DNA of 64,000 nucleotides, taken from the NCBI RefSeq assembly GCF_002847825.1, contig NZ_PKIZ01000016.1, positions 1 to 64,000 of the forward strand, written 5' to 3'. Position numbers and translations under genes: made by a program. Under the pieces are notes generated by a model, which had not been told where the DNA came from, made no database searches, and saw nothing but the letters and a program-made list of their open reading frames with translations. This document shows positions 39,211 to 52,683 of this stretch, piece by piece (positions within the stretch are counted from its first letter, which is position 1; each line of letters opens with the position of its first letter). Source of the stretch: Kytococcus schroeteri. Lineage in GTDB: Bacteria > Actinomycetota > Actinomycetes > Actinomycetales > Dermatophilaceae.

Positions 39211-39217
39211 GCGGCGC

Positions 39218-39223
39218 AGTCTA
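39218..39223 (-). promoter_or_regulatory. -10 box (TAGACT) of the gatCAB operon
   Basis: TAGACT ends seven bases before the gatC ATG; no separate ribosome site is present. Confidence 0.55.
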
Positions 39224-39299
39224 CGAAAGGTGCCGGGGACTCCCCCGCGCGGGCGCGGCCGAGGACGGGGCCCGCGGACGAGCCGCAGGCGGGGTCGGG

Positions 39300-39686
39300 T
39301 CAGAGCCTCCGACGCAGGGCCCGCGCGAGCACCTGCGCGTGGTTGTTCTCGGTGTCGCGGGCACCGAACAGCAGGGTCACGACCTCGTGCCGGCGGGCCT
39401 CGCGGGCGAGCTCGGCCAGCGCGTCGGCAGCAGGCTCCTCCTGCAGCTCGGCGGTGTAGCGCTCGGCGAACTCCTCGAAGCGCGCGGCGCGCTCGTCCCC
39501 CTCGACGGCGTGGAACCACTTCCTGAGCCCGGTGGACGGAGCGACCTCCTTCGGCCACAGGTCGTGCGGGAGGGTCTCCTTGCGGGTGCCCCGCGGCCAG
39601 AGCCGGTCCACGAGCACGACGAGGCCCTCGGTGCCGCCCGGGTCCTCGACGTGGTCACGGACCCGGCGGGTGCGGACGTTCGTCAC
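39300..39686 (-). CDS. DUF488 family protein
   Basis: A 128-aa DUF488 protein with VLVDRLWPRGTRKETL, DLWPKEVAPSTGLRKWF and VVTLLFGARDTENNHAQVL, all family marks. The biochemical role is unknown. It overlaps the upstream glutaredoxin gene by four bases, so they are probably translated together. Confidence 0.88.
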   Translation of the reverse strand: MTNVRTRRVRDHVEDPGGTEGLVVLVDRLWPRGTRKETLPHDLWPKEVAPSTGLRKWFHAVEGDERAARFEEFAERYTAELQEEPAADALAELAREARRHEVVTLLFGARDTENNHAQVLARALRRRL

Positions 39687-40060
39687 GCGCCGGCGCCCTC
39701 GGGGGCGGCTCCCCCGGCGCGTGCCGCTCCCCCGTCGGCGGCGCCCTCACCGGCGAGGCGGTCGCGGACGAAGGACGGGGCCGGGTTGGTGACCGGCTCG
39801 AGGTCGACCACCACGGTGGGCACCACCTCGTTGCCGCCGTTCACCGACCGGACGAAGGCCGAGGCCTCGTCGTCCTCCCAGACGTTCACCCACCAGGCGC
39901 GCTCGGCGAGGTCGCCGAGGCCGCGGCGCAGGCGGGCACAGAAGCCGCAGCCCGGGCGCCAGTAGACGACCACCTCGCGCTCGTCGGCGGGCAGGGCGGT
40001 CACCTCGGCGTGTGTCGTGGCGCGGCCCTCCGGGGCGCCGGTCGCTCCGAACAGGCCCAC
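39683..40060 (-). CDS. mycoredoxin-like glutaredoxin
   Basis: The 125-aa protein has the redox centre RPGCGFCARLRRGL and the cis-Pro strand NEVVPTVVVDLEPVTNPAP, closely matching mycoredoxin-1, which reduces mycothiol mixed disulfides. It has extra residues on both ends (20 N-terminal and about 30 Gly/Ala-rich C-terminal). The GTG at 40060 was chosen because AAGGAGG is well placed and it lies one base after the ligA stop. Its presence supports a mycothiol-producing actinobacterium. Confidence 0.82.
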   Translation of the reverse strand: MGLFGATGAPEGRATTHAEVTALPADEREVVVYWRPGCGFCARLRRGLGDLAERAWWVNVWEDDEASAFVRSVNGGNEVVPTVVVDLEPVTNPAPSFVRDRLAGEGAADGGAARAGGAAPEGAGA

Positions 40061-40061
40061 C

Positions 40062-43840
<3,779 letters not shown>

Positions 43841-43971
43841 GATGTACTCCTATCCCGGGCCGTGGGGCCCGTCGCGGAATCCGCCGGTGGGCGGTCTGGC
43901 TGCGTCAACGTCCACGGGCGGGGGGTCGTGTTCCCCGCGCGTCGGCGCGGGCCACCACGAGGACGCCGGGG

Positions 43972-45207
43972 TCAGGGAGCGGGTTGGGGCTCGCGGGTGC
44001 GATCGGTGGCCGCGATGGTCCCCGAGCCCACCACCCGCGTGCCGTCGTAGAGCACCACCGACTGCCCCGGCGCCACCCCGCGGACCTCCTCGTCAAGCAC
44101 CACCGTGAGGAAGGACCCGGTCCCGACAGTCAGGGTGGCCGGGTACTCGGCCCCGTGCGCCCGGACCTGCGCGCCCAGGCGCAGCACCTCCCCCGGCTCC
44201 GGCGCCGCCCCGCACCAGCGCACGTGGTCGGCGCGGAGCACGTCCACCCCGAGCATCTCCCGGGGGCCGACCACCACCTGGTTGCTGGCCGGGTCGGTGC
44301 GCAGGACGTAGCGGGGCGCCCCGTCGGCGGCCGGGACGCGGAGCGCCAGGCCCTTGCGCTGCCCGACCGTGAACCCGTGCGCCCCGGCGTGCCGCCCCAG
44401 GACGGTGCCCTCCACGTCGACGACGTCGCCCGGCCGCTCCCCCAGCCGACGGTTCAGGTAGGCCCGGGTGTCGCCGTCGGCGATGAAGCAGATGTCGTGG
44501 CTGTCGGGCTTGCGCGCCACGGAGAACCCACGCTCGGCGGCCTCGGCACGCACCTGCTCCTTGGTGCTGTCGCCGAGCGGGAAGAACGAGCGGGAGAGCT
44601 GCTCGGCATCGAGCACCCCCAGGACGTAGCTCTGGTCCTTGGCCGGGTCGACCGCCCGGTGGAGCTCGCGGACCGTCCGAGCCTCCTCGATCGGGCGCAC
44701 CCCGTCCCGGCCCTCCGCGGGCTGCACAGGGGCCTGCCCCGGTGCCCGCTCGACGATGCGCGCGTAGTGCCCCGTGGCCACGGCGTCGAAGCCGAGGGCC
44801 ACCGCGCGGTCGAGCAGGGCCGCGAACTTGATGGACTCGTTGCACCGCAGACAGGGGTTGGGCGTCCGGCCCGCCTCGTACTCGGCGACGAAGTCCTCGA
44901 TGACGTCGCGCCGGAAGCGTTCGGCCATGTCCCAGACGTAGAACGGGATGCCGAGCCGGTCGGCCACGCGCCGCGCGTCGCCCGCGTCCTCCAGGGTGCA
45001 GCAGCCACGGGCGCTCTCCCGCAGCGTCTGCGCCGACTGGTTGAGCGCCAGGTGGACCCCGACCACGTCATGGCCCGCCTCGAGCATGCGGGCTGCGGCC
45101 ACCGCCGAGTCGACCCCACCGCTCATGGCCGCGACCACCCGCAGCCGCCGACCGGATGCCGGTAGGGCGGTGGGCTGGGCGGGAGTGGAGATCTGCGGGC
45201 TCGTCAT
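43972..45207 (-). CDS. mnmA: tRNA-specific 2-thiouridylase
   Basis: It thiolates U34 of tRNA-Glu, Gln and Lys with sulfur from a cysteine desulfurase. The 411-aa protein has the PP-loop [19 protein letters not shown], the first catalytic Cys in [15 protein letters not shown], the second in [11 protein letters not shown], and VGQRKGL in the central domain. TAGACT ten bases upstream of the ATG is the likely -10. The sulfur donor gene lies 1.6 kb upstream, with an HNH gene between. Confidence 0.95.
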   Translation of the reverse strand: MTSPQISTPAQPTALPASGRRLRVVAAMSGGVDSAVAAARMLEAGHDVVGVHLALNQSAQTLRESARGCCTLEDAGDARRVADRLGIPFYVWDMAERFRRDVIEDFVAEYEAGRTPNPCLRCNESIKFAALLDRAVALGFDAVATGHYARIVERAPGQAPVQPAEGRDGVRPIEEARTVRELHRAVDPAKDQSYVLGVLDAEQLSRSFFPLGDSTKEQVRAEAAERGFSVARKPDSHDICFIADGDTRAYLNRRLGERPGDVVDVEGTVLGRHAGAHGFTVGQRKGLALRVPAADGAPRYVLRTDPASNQVVVGPREMLGVDVLRADHVRWCGAAPEPGEVLRLGAQVRAHGAEYPATLTVGTGSFLTVVLDEEVRGVAPGQSVVLYDGTRVVGSGTIAATDRTREPQPAP

Positions 45208-45217
45208 GGGGCTGCCC

Positions 45218-45223
45218 AGTCTA
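45218..45223 (-). promoter_or_regulatory. -10 box (TAGACT) of mnmA
   Basis: TAGACT ends ten bases before the mnmA ATG, inside the short gap after the HNH gene, so mnmA has its own promoter. Confidence 0.5.
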
Positions 45224-46597
45224 CGGAGGGTCGTCCCACTCCCAGGTGCCGTCGACCAGTCGGGCCGAGAGCCCGTCCCGGTGCACCACGTCGTGGTGGC
45301 GACCGCAGAGCAGGGCCATGTTCGACACCCCGGTCGCCCCTCCGTCGGCCCAGTGGACGACGTGATGGGCCTCGCACCACCCCGGCGGCCGCGTGCAGCC
45401 CGGGAAGGTGCACCCGCCGTCGCGCTTCGTCATGTGGGCCCGCTGAGGGCCCGTCGCCAGGCGGCGGACTCGCCCCACCTCCAGGGGCGCCCCGTTGGTG
45501 CCGAGCACCATCGGGATGACGGCGGCGTCGCACGCAGCCCGCCGCAGCTGCGTGGCGGTGAGCACGTCCCCGTGCGTGGTGGTGCCGAAGGTCGCCTCTC
45601 CCCCGTCGTGCAGGTCACCGATCCCCCGACCCCAGCCCTGACGGCGCGACCCTGCCTGGGCGAGCGCCTGCCGCAGCCCGTCGGCGGTCATCGTCACCAC
45701 CAGGGTGGTGGATCCCGACAGCCCGCACCCGTTGGCGGACTGGGTCCGATCGGCCGCTTGGGCGCGGCGCACGAGCTCCATGAGTACATCGGCGCGCCGG
45801 TGCCCGGGCGTGCGCGTGTCCCGGACCGGTGTCCCGTCGGGCCCCTTGGCGGAGCGCGGGGCGGACAGCCCGTGGACGGCCGCACGCAAACGGGCGGCGT
45901 CGGGCTGGTTGAGGTCGAGCTGGAAGCGCACGAGCCCGGTGGGCAGCTCCCGCTCGGTGAGACTGCTGCACCGCCGGGCGCGCTCGTCGAGGTCGTCGAG
46001 GCGGTCCTCGCCGTAGCGGGCCATGATCTCGCGCGTCAGCCGGCGCAGCGTGCGGCGCGAGGCGTCCTTGGACGAGGCGACGGTCAGGTAGTGCCCCAGC
46101 ACCTCCGACCGGTCGGCACCCGGCAGCAGCGGCATCACCTTCTCGGACTCCTTGAGCGCCACCGCCGCGTGGTCGACGGCCACACCTCCGCCCCACACCG
46201 CCTCGGTCAGCGACTCGGTCCCCGGTTCGAGTGAGGCCTCGGCCACACGGGCCAGGGTGTGCGCCCGCCCGGGCTCGGTCACCCCGCCCTGGCGGCGCAT
46301 CCAGTCGGTGGTGGACGCCGCCCGCGAGTCCCGGACGACCCCGCGGCCGACCGCCTCGGCCGCCACGCCCGCCATGGCGGCCTGCGCGGCACGGGTCAGG
46401 TCCTCGAGCGCCTCGAGCACGGTGCCCAACTCGTCGGAGCCGAGCTGCCACATCCGGTGCCGCCAGGCGACGAGCTGCGGGGCGAGCACGCGGACGTCCT
46501 CGAGCAGGTCGAGGCTGCGCGGCCCCCCGTGCGTCCGCCGGACGGCCTCCCGCTCGGGCGCAGCCGGGGCCTGTGCCCTGCCGTGGTCGAGGTCCAT
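45221..46597 (-). CDS. DUF222 / HNH endonuclease domain protein
   Basis: The 458-aa protein has an N-terminal DUF222 region ([20 protein letters not shown]) and a C-terminal HNH nuclease domain: [20 protein letters not shown] followed by [14 protein letters not shown], with all metal and catalytic histidines present. Such genes are often multicopy in actinobacteria (REP13E12-like) and behave as mobile or homing-like elements; here it sits between cysteine desulfurase and mnmA. A perfect 13-bp inverted repeat lies 62 bases upstream of the ATG. Confidence 0.88.
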   Translation of the reverse strand: MDLDHGRAQAPAAPEREAVRRTHGGPRSLDLLEDVRVLAPQLVAWRHRMWQLGSDELGTVLEALEDLTRAAQAAMAGVAAEAVGRGVVRDSRAASTTDWMRRQGGVTEPGRAHTLARVAEASLEPGTESLTEAVWGGGVAVDHAAVALKESEKVMPLLPGADRSEVLGHYLTVASSKDASRRTLRRLTREIMARYGEDRLDDLDERARRCSSLTERELPTGLVRFQLDLNQPDAARLRAAVHGLSAPRSAKGPDGTPVRDTRTPGHRRADVLMELVRRAQAADRTQSANGCGLSGSTTLVVTMTADGLRQALAQAGSRRQGWGRGIGDLHDGGEATFGTTTHGDVLTATQLRRAACDAAVIPMVLGTNGAPLEVGRVRRLATGPQRAHMTKRDGGCTFPGCTRPPGWCEAHHVVHWADGGATGVSNMALLCGRHHDVVHRDGLSARLVDGTWEWDDPP

Positions 46598-46658
46598 GCG
46601 CCACCCCCTCGGTGCTCCCTGCGATGCCTCGTGTCGTTCCCCGTCGACGCACCCACCC

Positions 46659-46695
46659 TACTACAGGTGTTCGATTCCATGCAACACCTGTAGTA
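46659..46695 (-). promoter_or_regulatory. perfect 13-bp inverted repeat upstream of the HNH gene
   Basis: TACTACAGGTGTT, an 11-base spacer and AACACCTGTAGTA form a perfect operator-like palindrome in an AT-richer island between the cysteine desulfurase end and the HNH start. It resembles a repressor-binding site more than a terminator because the stem is only half G+C and it lies in the promoter position. Confidence 0.65.
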
Positions 46696-46777
46696 CATCT
46701 GTGGATGGGCACCCACCGGTCTCCGCTCGGTCCCGCCGTGTCCCTCGGCCCCGGCACGCGGCCGCTGCCGCGCCCCC

Positions 46778-47974
46778 TCAGACCTGCCCGGCCACCCGGG
46801 CCCGCTCCACCACCCCCGGCAGCGCGGCCGCGGCGCGGTCCACCTCCTCGACCGTCGTCGACCACCCCCAGGAAAAGCGGATGCCGGAGGCGGCCTCGTC
46901 GGCGCCGCGCCCCATCGCGGCCAGGGTCGCGCTCGGCTGGCTCGTGCCCGCCGCGCAGGCCGACCCGCCCGAGGCGGCCACCCCCGCGTCGTCGAGGAGG
47001 AAGAGCAGGTCCTGGCTGCGACAGCCCGCGAAGGTCACGTGCGAGACGTGCGGCAGCCGCGGCGACCCCGCTCCCGTCACCCGGGCCGCGGCCACCGCCG
47101 CCAGCTGCGCCTCGAACCGCTCCTGCAACCCCCGCAGCCGGGCCTGCTCGGCCGCGCCGTCGGCCAGCGCCGCGCGCAGCGCCGCGGCCAGCCCCACCAC
47201 CAGTGCCACCGGCACCGTACCCGACCGGATGCGCCGCTCCTGCCCACCGCCGTGGTTGACCGGCCGCAGCCCCACGCCCCGCCGCGCCACGAGCAGCCCC
47301 ACACCCTGCGGACCACCCACCTTGTGCGCCGCCATCGAGAGCAGGTGCACGCCACTGGCCGCCACGTCCACCGGGGCGTGCCCCACCACCTGCACCGCGT
47401 CGACGTGCAGCACGCCCCCATGCGCCCGCACCACCTCGGCCAGGGCCGGCACGTCCTGCAGCACCCCGGTCTCGCTGTTGCCCCACACGATGCTGACGAG
47501 CGCCGGCCGGGTGCCCGCGTCCGGCCCCGCGCCGCCCCCGCTCCCCCACGCGTCGAGCACGCCGGCCAGCGCCGCGGGCGGCACCAGGCCCCCGGCGTCC
47601 ACCTCCGCCCAGCCGAGCTCGGCCCCCTCGGCCTGCACGAGACGACCCACGGCCTCGGTGACCGCCGCGTGTTCCGTGCGCGTGGTCACCACCCCGGCAC
47701 CCCGGGGCAGCGCCCGGTAGCCCCCGATGACCGCGAGGTTGTCGGCCTCCGTGCCCCCGGCGGTGAAGAGCAGCTCGGCCGGCTCGGCACCCAGCAGCTC
47801 GGCGACCTCCTCGCGGGCCTCCTCCACGAGGGCCCGCACGCGCCGCCCGAAGGCGTGCGTGGCCGAGGGGTTGCCCGGCAAGCCGGCCACGCGGGCCATC
47901 GCCTCGGTGACCTCCGGGCGCTGCGGCGAGCTCGCCGCGTGGTCCAGGTAAATGGCCTCGACGGGGTGCTGCAC
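46778..47974 (-). CDS. cysteine desulfurase (IscS/NifS family)
   Basis: This PLP enzyme takes sulfur from cysteine for tRNA thiolation or Fe-S clusters. The 398-aa protein has [40 protein letters not shown], the Schiff-base Lys in [14 protein letters not shown] and the active-site Cys in [13 protein letters not shown]. The GTG at 47974 has CGAGGAGG upstream. Proximity to mnmA suggests a role in 2-thiouridine formation. It is divergent from the catalase gene. Confidence 0.92.
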   Translation of the reverse strand: MQHPVEAIYLDHAASSPQRPEVTEAMARVAGLPGNPSATHAFGRRVRALVEEAREEVAELLGAEPAELLFTAGGTEADNLAVIGGYRALPRGAGVVTTRTEHAAVTEAVGRLVQAEGAELGWAEVDAGGLVPPAALAGVLDAWGSGGGAGPDAGTRPALVSIVWGNSETGVLQDVPALAEVVRAHGGVLHVDAVQVVGHAPVDVAASGVHLLSMAAHKVGGPQGVGLLVARRGVGLRPVNHGGGQERRIRSGTVPVALVVGLAAALRAALADGAAEQARLRGLQERFEAQLAAVAAARVTGAGSPRLPHVSHVTFAGCRSQDLLFLLDDAGVAASGGSACAAGTSQPSATLAAMGRGADEAASGIRFSWGWSTTVEEVDRAAAALPGVVERARVAGQV

Positions 47975-48049
47975 GGTGGTCCTCCTCGACGGGGTGACGC
48001 GCCCCGCGGTGGGTCCGGGACGACGGCGGGCGGGCAGTCCGCGCTCGAG

Positions 48050-48077
48050 TTGCCCGCAGACCGCACAGTGCCATGCT
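48050..48077 (+). promoter_or_regulatory. candidate catalase promoter
   Basis: TTGCCC at 48050 and CATGCT at 48072 are spaced by 16 bases; the -10 ends six bases before the catalase ATG, again suggesting a leaderless transcript. The match to consensus is moderate. Confidence 0.35.
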
Positions 48078-48083
48078 GGGGAC

Positions 48084-49691
48084 ATGGCCACCTACGAGAC
48101 CTCCCCTGCCCCCGGAGACCCCGCCGACGCCCAGGACCCGCACCCCACCTCCGCGGACACCTCGGGTTCCCTCACCGAGACCGGCGCGCCCGCCCCCTCG
48201 GACCGCCAGTCCCTCCGCGCCGGCCAGGACGGGCCGATCCTGCTGCACGACGCCCACTTCGTGAACCAGATGGCCCACTTCGACCGCGAGCGCGTGCCCG
48301 AGCGCGTGGTGCACGCCAAGGGCTCCGGCGCGTTCGGCACCTTCGAGGTGACCCGGGACGTGAGCCGCTGGACCAAGGCCGCCCTCTTCCAGCCCGGCAC
48401 GCGGACCGACATGCTGGCCCGGTTCTCGACCGTGGCCGGTGAGATGGGCTCCCCGGACACCTGGCGCGACCCCCGTGGTTTCGCGCTGAAGTTCTACACC
48501 ACCCAGGGCAACTACGACCTGGTGGGCAACAACACCCCGATCTTCTTCATCCGCGACGCGATGAAGTTCCCCCACTTCATCCGCTCGCAGAAGCGCATGG
48601 GTGGCAACGGCCTGCGCGACAACAACATGCAGTGGGACTTCTGGACGATGAACCCGGAGTCCGCCCACCAGGTCACCTACCTCATGGGCGACCGCGGCAT
48701 CCCGCGCAGCTACCGCCACATGAACGGCTACGGCTCCCACACCTACATGTGGGTCAACGAGGCCGGCGAGAAGTTCTGGGTGAAGTACCACTTCCACTCC
48801 CAGCAGGGCGTGGAGGGCCTCACCGGCGAGGAGGCCACGCAGATCGCCGGCGAGGACGCCGACTTCCACCGCCGCGACCTGTTCGAGGCCATCGAGGCCG
48901 GCGACTTCCCGAAGTGGACCCTCTCGGTGCAGGTGATCCCCTTCGAGGAGGGCTTCTCGTACCGGACCAACATCTTCGACGTCACCAAGACGGTCTCCCA
49001 CGAGGACTACCCGCTCCACGAGGTCGGCGTCATGACGCTGGACCGCAATCCGGAGAACTTCTTCGCGCAGATCGAGCAGGCTGCCTTCGAGCCGTCGGCC
49101 ACCGTGCCCGGCATCGGCCTGTCCCCGGACACGATGCTGCTGGGGCGCGTCTTCTCCTACGCCGACACCCACCGCCACCGCATCGGCCCGAACTACCACC
49201 AGTTGCCCGTGAACCGGCACCGCGTGGAGGGACACACCTACTCCTACGACGGCCCGATGGCGTACGACCACTCCGGGGACGCGGCCATGTACGCCGCCAA
49301 CTCGATGGGCACGCCCTACTCGGACGGCACGGGCGCGGCCGAGGACTCCTACCCCGTCTCCGGCGAGCTGGTGCGCCGTGCCGAGACCGTGCGCAGCGAG
49401 GAGGACGACAACTTCACCCAGCCCGGGATCCTGGTGCGCGAGGTGATGGACGACGCACAGCGCGACCGCTTCGTGGAGACCGTCGCCGGCCACCTGCTGG
49501 GCGGCGTGAAGGGCGACGTGCTGGAGCGCGCGTTCGACTACTGGAAGGCCGTGGACGCCGAGACCGGCGCCCGCATCGAGGCCGCGGTGAAGGCCGGGCA
49601 GGCCGAGCGCAACCCGGGCGGCCAGCCGCAGGACGCCAAGGCCGATGCCGCCGAGGGCACGACCGACGCCGACGGGGCCCGCCGGGGCTGA
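48084..49691 (+). CDS. heme catalase (monofunctional)
   Basis: It dismutates hydrogen peroxide. The 535-aa protein shows [17 protein letters not shown] with the catalytic His, [36 protein letters not shown] with the catalytic Asn region, and the heme-ligand Tyr in [17 protein letters not shown]. It is a clade 1/3-type catalase with an extra N-terminal acidic segment of about 40 residues and a charged C-terminal tail. It stands alone, divergent from the cysteine desulfurase. Confidence 0.95.
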   Translation: MATYETSPAPGDPADAQDPHPTSADTSGSLTETGAPAPSDRQSLRAGQDGPILLHDAHFVNQMAHFDRERVPERVVHAKGSGAFGTFEVTRDVSRWTKAALFQPGTRTDMLARFSTVAGEMGSPDTWRDPRGFALKFYTTQGNYDLVGNNTPIFFIRDAMKFPHFIRSQKRMGGNGLRDNNMQWDFWTMNPESAHQVTYLMGDRGIPRSYRHMNGYGSHTYMWVNEAGEKFWVKYHFHSQQGVEGLTGEEATQIAGEDADFHRRDLFEAIEAGDFPKWTLSVQVIPFEEGFSYRTNIFDVTKTVSHEDYPLHEVGVMTLDRNPENFFAQIEQAAFEPSATVPGIGLSPDTMLLGRVFSYADTHRHRIGPNYHQLPVNRHRVEGHTYSYDGPMAYDHSGDAAMYAANSMGTPYSDGTGAAEDSYPVSGELVRRAETVRSEEDDNFTQPGILVREVMDDAQRDRFVETVAGHLLGGVKGDVLERAFDYWKAVDAETGARIEAAVKAGQAERNPGGQPQDAKADAAEGTTDADGARRG

Positions 49692-49713
49692 CCCGGCACA
49701 CCGCACCCTGCGA

Positions 49714-49753
49714 CGAGGGCGCCCACCGGCTGGTCGGCCGGTGGGCGCCCTCG
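49714..49753. terminator. bidirectional terminator, 16-bp perfect stem
   Basis: CGAGGGCGCCCACCGG pairs with CCGGTGGGCGCCCTCG around an eight-base loop, between the catalase gene and the converging end of the his operon. Confidence 0.85.
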
Positions 49754-49766
49754 TGCCGTCCGCGCC

Positions 49767-50381
49767 TCAGCCCCGCCGGGCCCGCAGCACGTCCTCCACC
49801 TGCGCCAGGGTCACGCCGCGGTCCTGCAGCAGCACGAGCAGGTGGTACAGCAGGTCGGCGGACTCCTGCGCCAGCTCCTGCGACCCCTGGGCCACGCCGG
49901 CCAGGGCCACCTCGACGCCCTCCTCGCCCACCTTCTGCGCGATGCGGCGCGTGCCCCCCTCGAACAGGGAGGTGGTGTACGAGCCCTCGGGCAGGTCCAC
50001 GTGCCGCGCCGCCACCGTGCGGGCCAGCCGTCCCACCTCCGAGGCGGGAGGCTCGTCGCCGAAGCAGGAGGTGGCCCCGGTGTGGCAGGTGGGCCCGGTG
50101 GGGCGGGCCAGCACGAGCACGCTGTCGGCGTCGCAGTCCGTCCGCAGGTCCACCAGCTCCAGGGTGTTGCCGGAGGTGGCGCCCTTGACCCACGGCTCGG
50201 CACGGGAGCGCGACCAGAAGGTCACCCGGCCCGTGGTCTGCGTGGCCTCGACCGCGTCACGGTCCATCCAGCCGAGCATGAGCACCGCCAGGGTGTCGGC
50301 GTCCTGCACCACCGCGGGCACCAGGGCGCGCCCGCCGGTCTGCTCCGCCGAGAACTCCAGCACCTGCACGTCCACCGTCAT
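49767..50381 (-). CDS. hisIE: bifunctional phosphoribosyl-AMP cyclohydrolase / phosphoribosyl-ATP diphosphatase
   Basis: The fused enzyme performs steps two and three of histidine synthesis. Of 204 aa, the N-terminal HisI domain has [28 protein letters not shown] and CHTGATSCF (metal and catalytic Cys/Asp). The C-terminal HisE domain begins at about residue 115 with [20 protein letters not shown] and EGVEVALA. Most actinobacteria have separate hisI and hisE; this fusion is the enterobacterial form. Its ATG overlaps the hisAF stop (ATGA); it is the last gene of the operon. Confidence 0.95.
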   Translation of the reverse strand: MTVDVQVLEFSAEQTGGRALVPAVVQDADTLAVLMLGWMDRDAVEATQTTGRVTFWSRSRAEPWVKGATSGNTLELVDLRTDCDADSVLVLARPTGPTCHTGATSCFGDEPPASEVGRLARTVAARHVDLPEGSYTTSLFEGGTRRIAQKVGEEGVEVALAGVAQGSQELAQESADLLYHLLVLLQDRGVTLAQVEDVLRARRG

Positions 50382-52003
50382 CGCCGCACCTCCACGCCGG
50401 CCGCTGCCAGCCCGTCCTTGACCTGTCCGATCGTCAGCGTGCCCGAGTGGAACACACTGGCCGCCAGCACGGCGTCCACGTCGGCCCGCTGCACGGCCTC
50501 GACGAAGTGCTCCACCGCACCGGCTCCCCCGGAGGCCACGAACGGCACCGGGCACAGCTGGCGCACGGCGGCGAGCTGCTCCACGTCGTAGCCGGAACGC
50601 ACCCCGTCCGAGCCCATGCAGTTGAGCACGACCTCACCGGCGCCGCGCTCGGTCACCTCCTGCACCCACTCGAGGGTGGAGCGCCCCGCGCTGCGCAGCG
50701 TGGAGGGGTCCCCGGTGTGGGAGCGGACACGCCAGGCGCCGTCCTCGTCGCGCAACGAGTCGACACCGACCACCACGCACTGCACCCCGAAGGCGTCCGC
50801 CAGCTCGTCCACGAGGCCGGGACGCTCCAGGGCGGGGGTGTTCACCGACACCTTGTCGGCGCCGGCGTGGAGCACCTCGCGGGCGTCGTCCACCGAGCGG
50901 ATGCCACCGGCCACGCTGAAGGGCACGTCGAGGATGCGGGCCACGCGGGTGACCCACGAGCGGTCCACCGAACGGCCGGCCGGGCTGGCGGAGATGTCGT
51001 AGAAGACGATCTCGTCGGCGCCGGCGTCGCGGTACCGGCGGGCCAGCTCCTCGATGCCGCCGACGTCCCGGTGGTCGGCGAAACGCACGCCCTTGACCAC
51101 CCGGCCGTCACGCACGTCGAGGCAGGGCACCACGCGGCGCGCCAGGCGCGTCGGGGCCGGCGCCGGGGACGCGTCCGCGGCGCCGGCCCCGACCGCGGCG
51201 GTCGCCACCGCAGGTGCCGGCGCCGGCTGCCCCGCGACCAGCGCGTCGGCGAGGTCGAGCGCACCCTCCAGCAGGGACCGCCCGAGCACCACGCCGGCGC
51301 ACCCCCGCCCGCGGACGGCGGCGACGTCGGCCACCGAGCGCACTCCCCCGCTGGCCTGCACGGCCACGTCGGGCGCCAGGGCGGTGAGGTGGTCGTAGAG
51401 CGTCAGCCCGGGCCCGGTCATCGTCCCGTCGCGGCTGATGTCGGTGGCCAGCACGTGGCGCAGACCCTCGCTGCGGTACCGGGCCAGCAGGTCAGCCAGG
51501 TCCACCCCGGAGTCCCGGGTCCAGCCGCGGGTGGGCAGCTCCCAGCGCACTCCGCCCGCGCCGGGGGTCCCTGGAGCCTCCGACACGTCGTCCACGGGCC
51601 GGGCGTCCAGGGCGAGCGTGAGCCGCTCCGGCCCCCACCGCCTCAGCCACCGGGCCACCTCCTCGGGCGCGGTCACCGCCATCGAGCCGACGACGGCACG
51701 CGAGGCCCCGGAGGCGAGCACCATCTCCACGTCGGCCTCGCCGCGCACGCCCCCGCCGGTCTGCACCGACAGGCCGGTCTCCTCCACGATGCGGCGCACC
51801 AGCGGCGCCAGCGACCACCCGCCGGCGCGCGCACCGTCGAGGTCCACCAGGTGCAGCCAGCGCGCCCCGGCTGCGGCGTACGCGCGGGCCTGCTCCACCG
51901 GGTCGACCGCGTAGGAGGTCTGCCGCGCGTAGTCGCCCTGGTGCAGGCGCACCACCGCGCCGCCGCGGACGTCCAGGGCCGGGTAGCAGGTGAAGTCGTT
52001 CAT
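50378..52003 (-). CDS. hisAF: HisA-HisF fusion: ProFAR isomerase joined to imidazole glycerol-phosphate synthase cyclase
   Basis: One uninterrupted 541-codon frame encodes two (beta-alpha)8 barrels. Residues 1-257 are HisA ([32 protein letters not shown], Asp188 in [15 protein letters not shown]). Residues 258-285 form an Ala/Pro linker ([20 protein letters not shown] then ASPAPAPT). Residues 286-541 are HisF ([18 protein letters not shown] with Asp296, GVDSLRD with Asp415, [18 protein letters not shown]). Both active-site Asp pairs are kept. No Met or ribosome site precedes the HisF half; one linker GTG lacks a Shine-Dalgarno. hisH, hisA and hisF are normally separate, and HisF works with HisH, the gene just upstream (ATGA overlap). 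Signatures are gammaproteobacterial rather than PriA-like. Confidence 0.9.
   Translation of the reverse strand: MNDFTCYPALDVRGGAVVRLHQGDYARQTSYAVDPVEQARAYAAAGARWLHLVDLDGARAGGWSLAPLVRRIVEETGLSVQTGGGVRGEADVEMVLASGASRAVVGSMAVTAPEEVARWLRRWGPERLTLALDARPVDDVSEAPGTPGAGGVRWELPTRGWTRDSGVDLADLLARYRSEGLRHVLATDISRDGTMTGPGLTLYDHLTALAPDVAVQASGGVRSVADVAAVRGRGCAGVVLGRSLLEGALDLADALVAGQPAPAPAVATAAVGAGAADASPAPAPTRLARRVVPCLDVRDGRVVKGVRFADHRDVGGIEELARRYRDAGADEIVFYDISASPAGRSVDRSWVTRVARILDVPFSVAGGIRSVDDAREVLHAGADKVSVNTPALERPGLVDELADAFGVQCVVVGVDSLRDEDGAWRVRSHTGDPSTLRSAGRSTLEWVQEVTERGAGEVVLNCMGSDGVRSGYDVEQLAAVRQLCPVPFVASGGAGAVEHFVEAVQRADVDAVLAASVFHSGTLTIGQVKDGLAAAGVEVRR
51149..51232 (-). other. linker-coding segment of the HisA-HisF fusion
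   Basis: These 84 bases encode 28 residues, almost all Ala, Pro, Gly, Val and Ser, joining the last HisA helix (LADALVAG) to the first HisF strand ([12 protein letters not shown]). It contains no stop codon in frame and no Shine-Dalgarno sequence. Confidence 0.9.
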
Positions 52004-52683
52004 CGGGGGTCCTCCTCGTCGATGCCGCAGAAGGCGGCCAGCAGCCACGACCCGAGGTCGCCGGACCGCTCGGGGTGGAACTGCATGCCGGTGACGGTGC
52101 CGCGCTGCACCACGGCCGCGAACTCGCGTCCGTGGCGGGTGAGCGCCACCGTGTCGGGGCCCACCGGGGCGGCCCACGAGTGCACGAAGTAGGCGCGCGG
52201 GTCCGCGGCCCCGCGGAGCACCCGGCGCACCGGGTCGTCGCCCGCGGCGGCCGGACCGGGCTCCAGCAGGTTCCAGCCCATGTGGGGCACCCGCACCGCA
52301 CCCGGGCCCGGCTCGAGACGCTCCACGGTCCCGGGCAGCAGGCCCAGGCACTCCACCGGCGCGTCGCCCGCGCCCACGGCACGCCCGCCGGCCCCCTCGG
52401 TGGAGGCCTCGTGCAGCAACTGCATGCCCAAGCAGACGCCCAGCACCGGCTGCTCCAGCGAGCGCAGCACCTCCACCAGGCCCAGCTCCCGCAGCCGCGC
52501 CATCGCGGCCGCGGCGGCACCCACGCCCGGCAGCACCACGCGGTCGGCGCGGCGGATGCGCTCGGCGTCGCCCGTCATCGGCGCGTCGACGCCGAGCCGC
52601 TCCAGCGCGCACTGCACCGAGGTGATGTTGGCCCCGCCAGCGTCCACGAGCACCACGTCCGGCACGGTGCCCCGGCGGCTCAC
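52000..52683 (-). CDS. hisH: imidazole glycerol-phosphate synthase, glutaminase subunit
   Basis: It supplies ammonia from glutamine to HisF. The 227-aa class I amidotransferase has [20 protein letters not shown] at the N terminus, the nucleophile Cys in [22 protein letters not shown], and the His-x-Glu of [13 protein letters not shown] start overlaps the hisB stop; the stop overlaps the hisAF ATG. Its partner HisF is here part of the fusion protein, so the HisH-HisF complex would carry HisA as a third domain. Confidence 0.95.
   Translation of the reverse strand: MSRRGTVPDVVLVDAGGANITSVQCALERLGVDAPMTGDAERIRRADRVVLPGVGAAAAAMARLRELGLVEVLRSLEQPVLGVCLGMQLLHEASTEGAGGRAVGAGDAPVECLGLLPGTVERLEPGPGAVRVPHMGWNLLEPGPAAAGDDPVRRVLRGAADPRAYFVHSWAAPVGPDTVALTRHGREFAAVVQRGTVTGMQFHPERSGDLGSWLLAAFCGIDEEDPR

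Noticed and set aside
45615-49706. A 1,363-codon open frame on the minus strand
   Set aside because: It is the antisense and off-frame shadow of catalase, cysteine desulfurase and the HNH gene. The sequence is Gly/Arg/Val-His rich without any domain, as expected from high G+C third positions.
51170-51240. Possible separate start for hisF (GTG in the linker)
   Set aside because: There is no Shine-Dalgarno before that GTG, every other his gene junction shows a stop/start overlap, and none is present here, so a fused product is the better reading.
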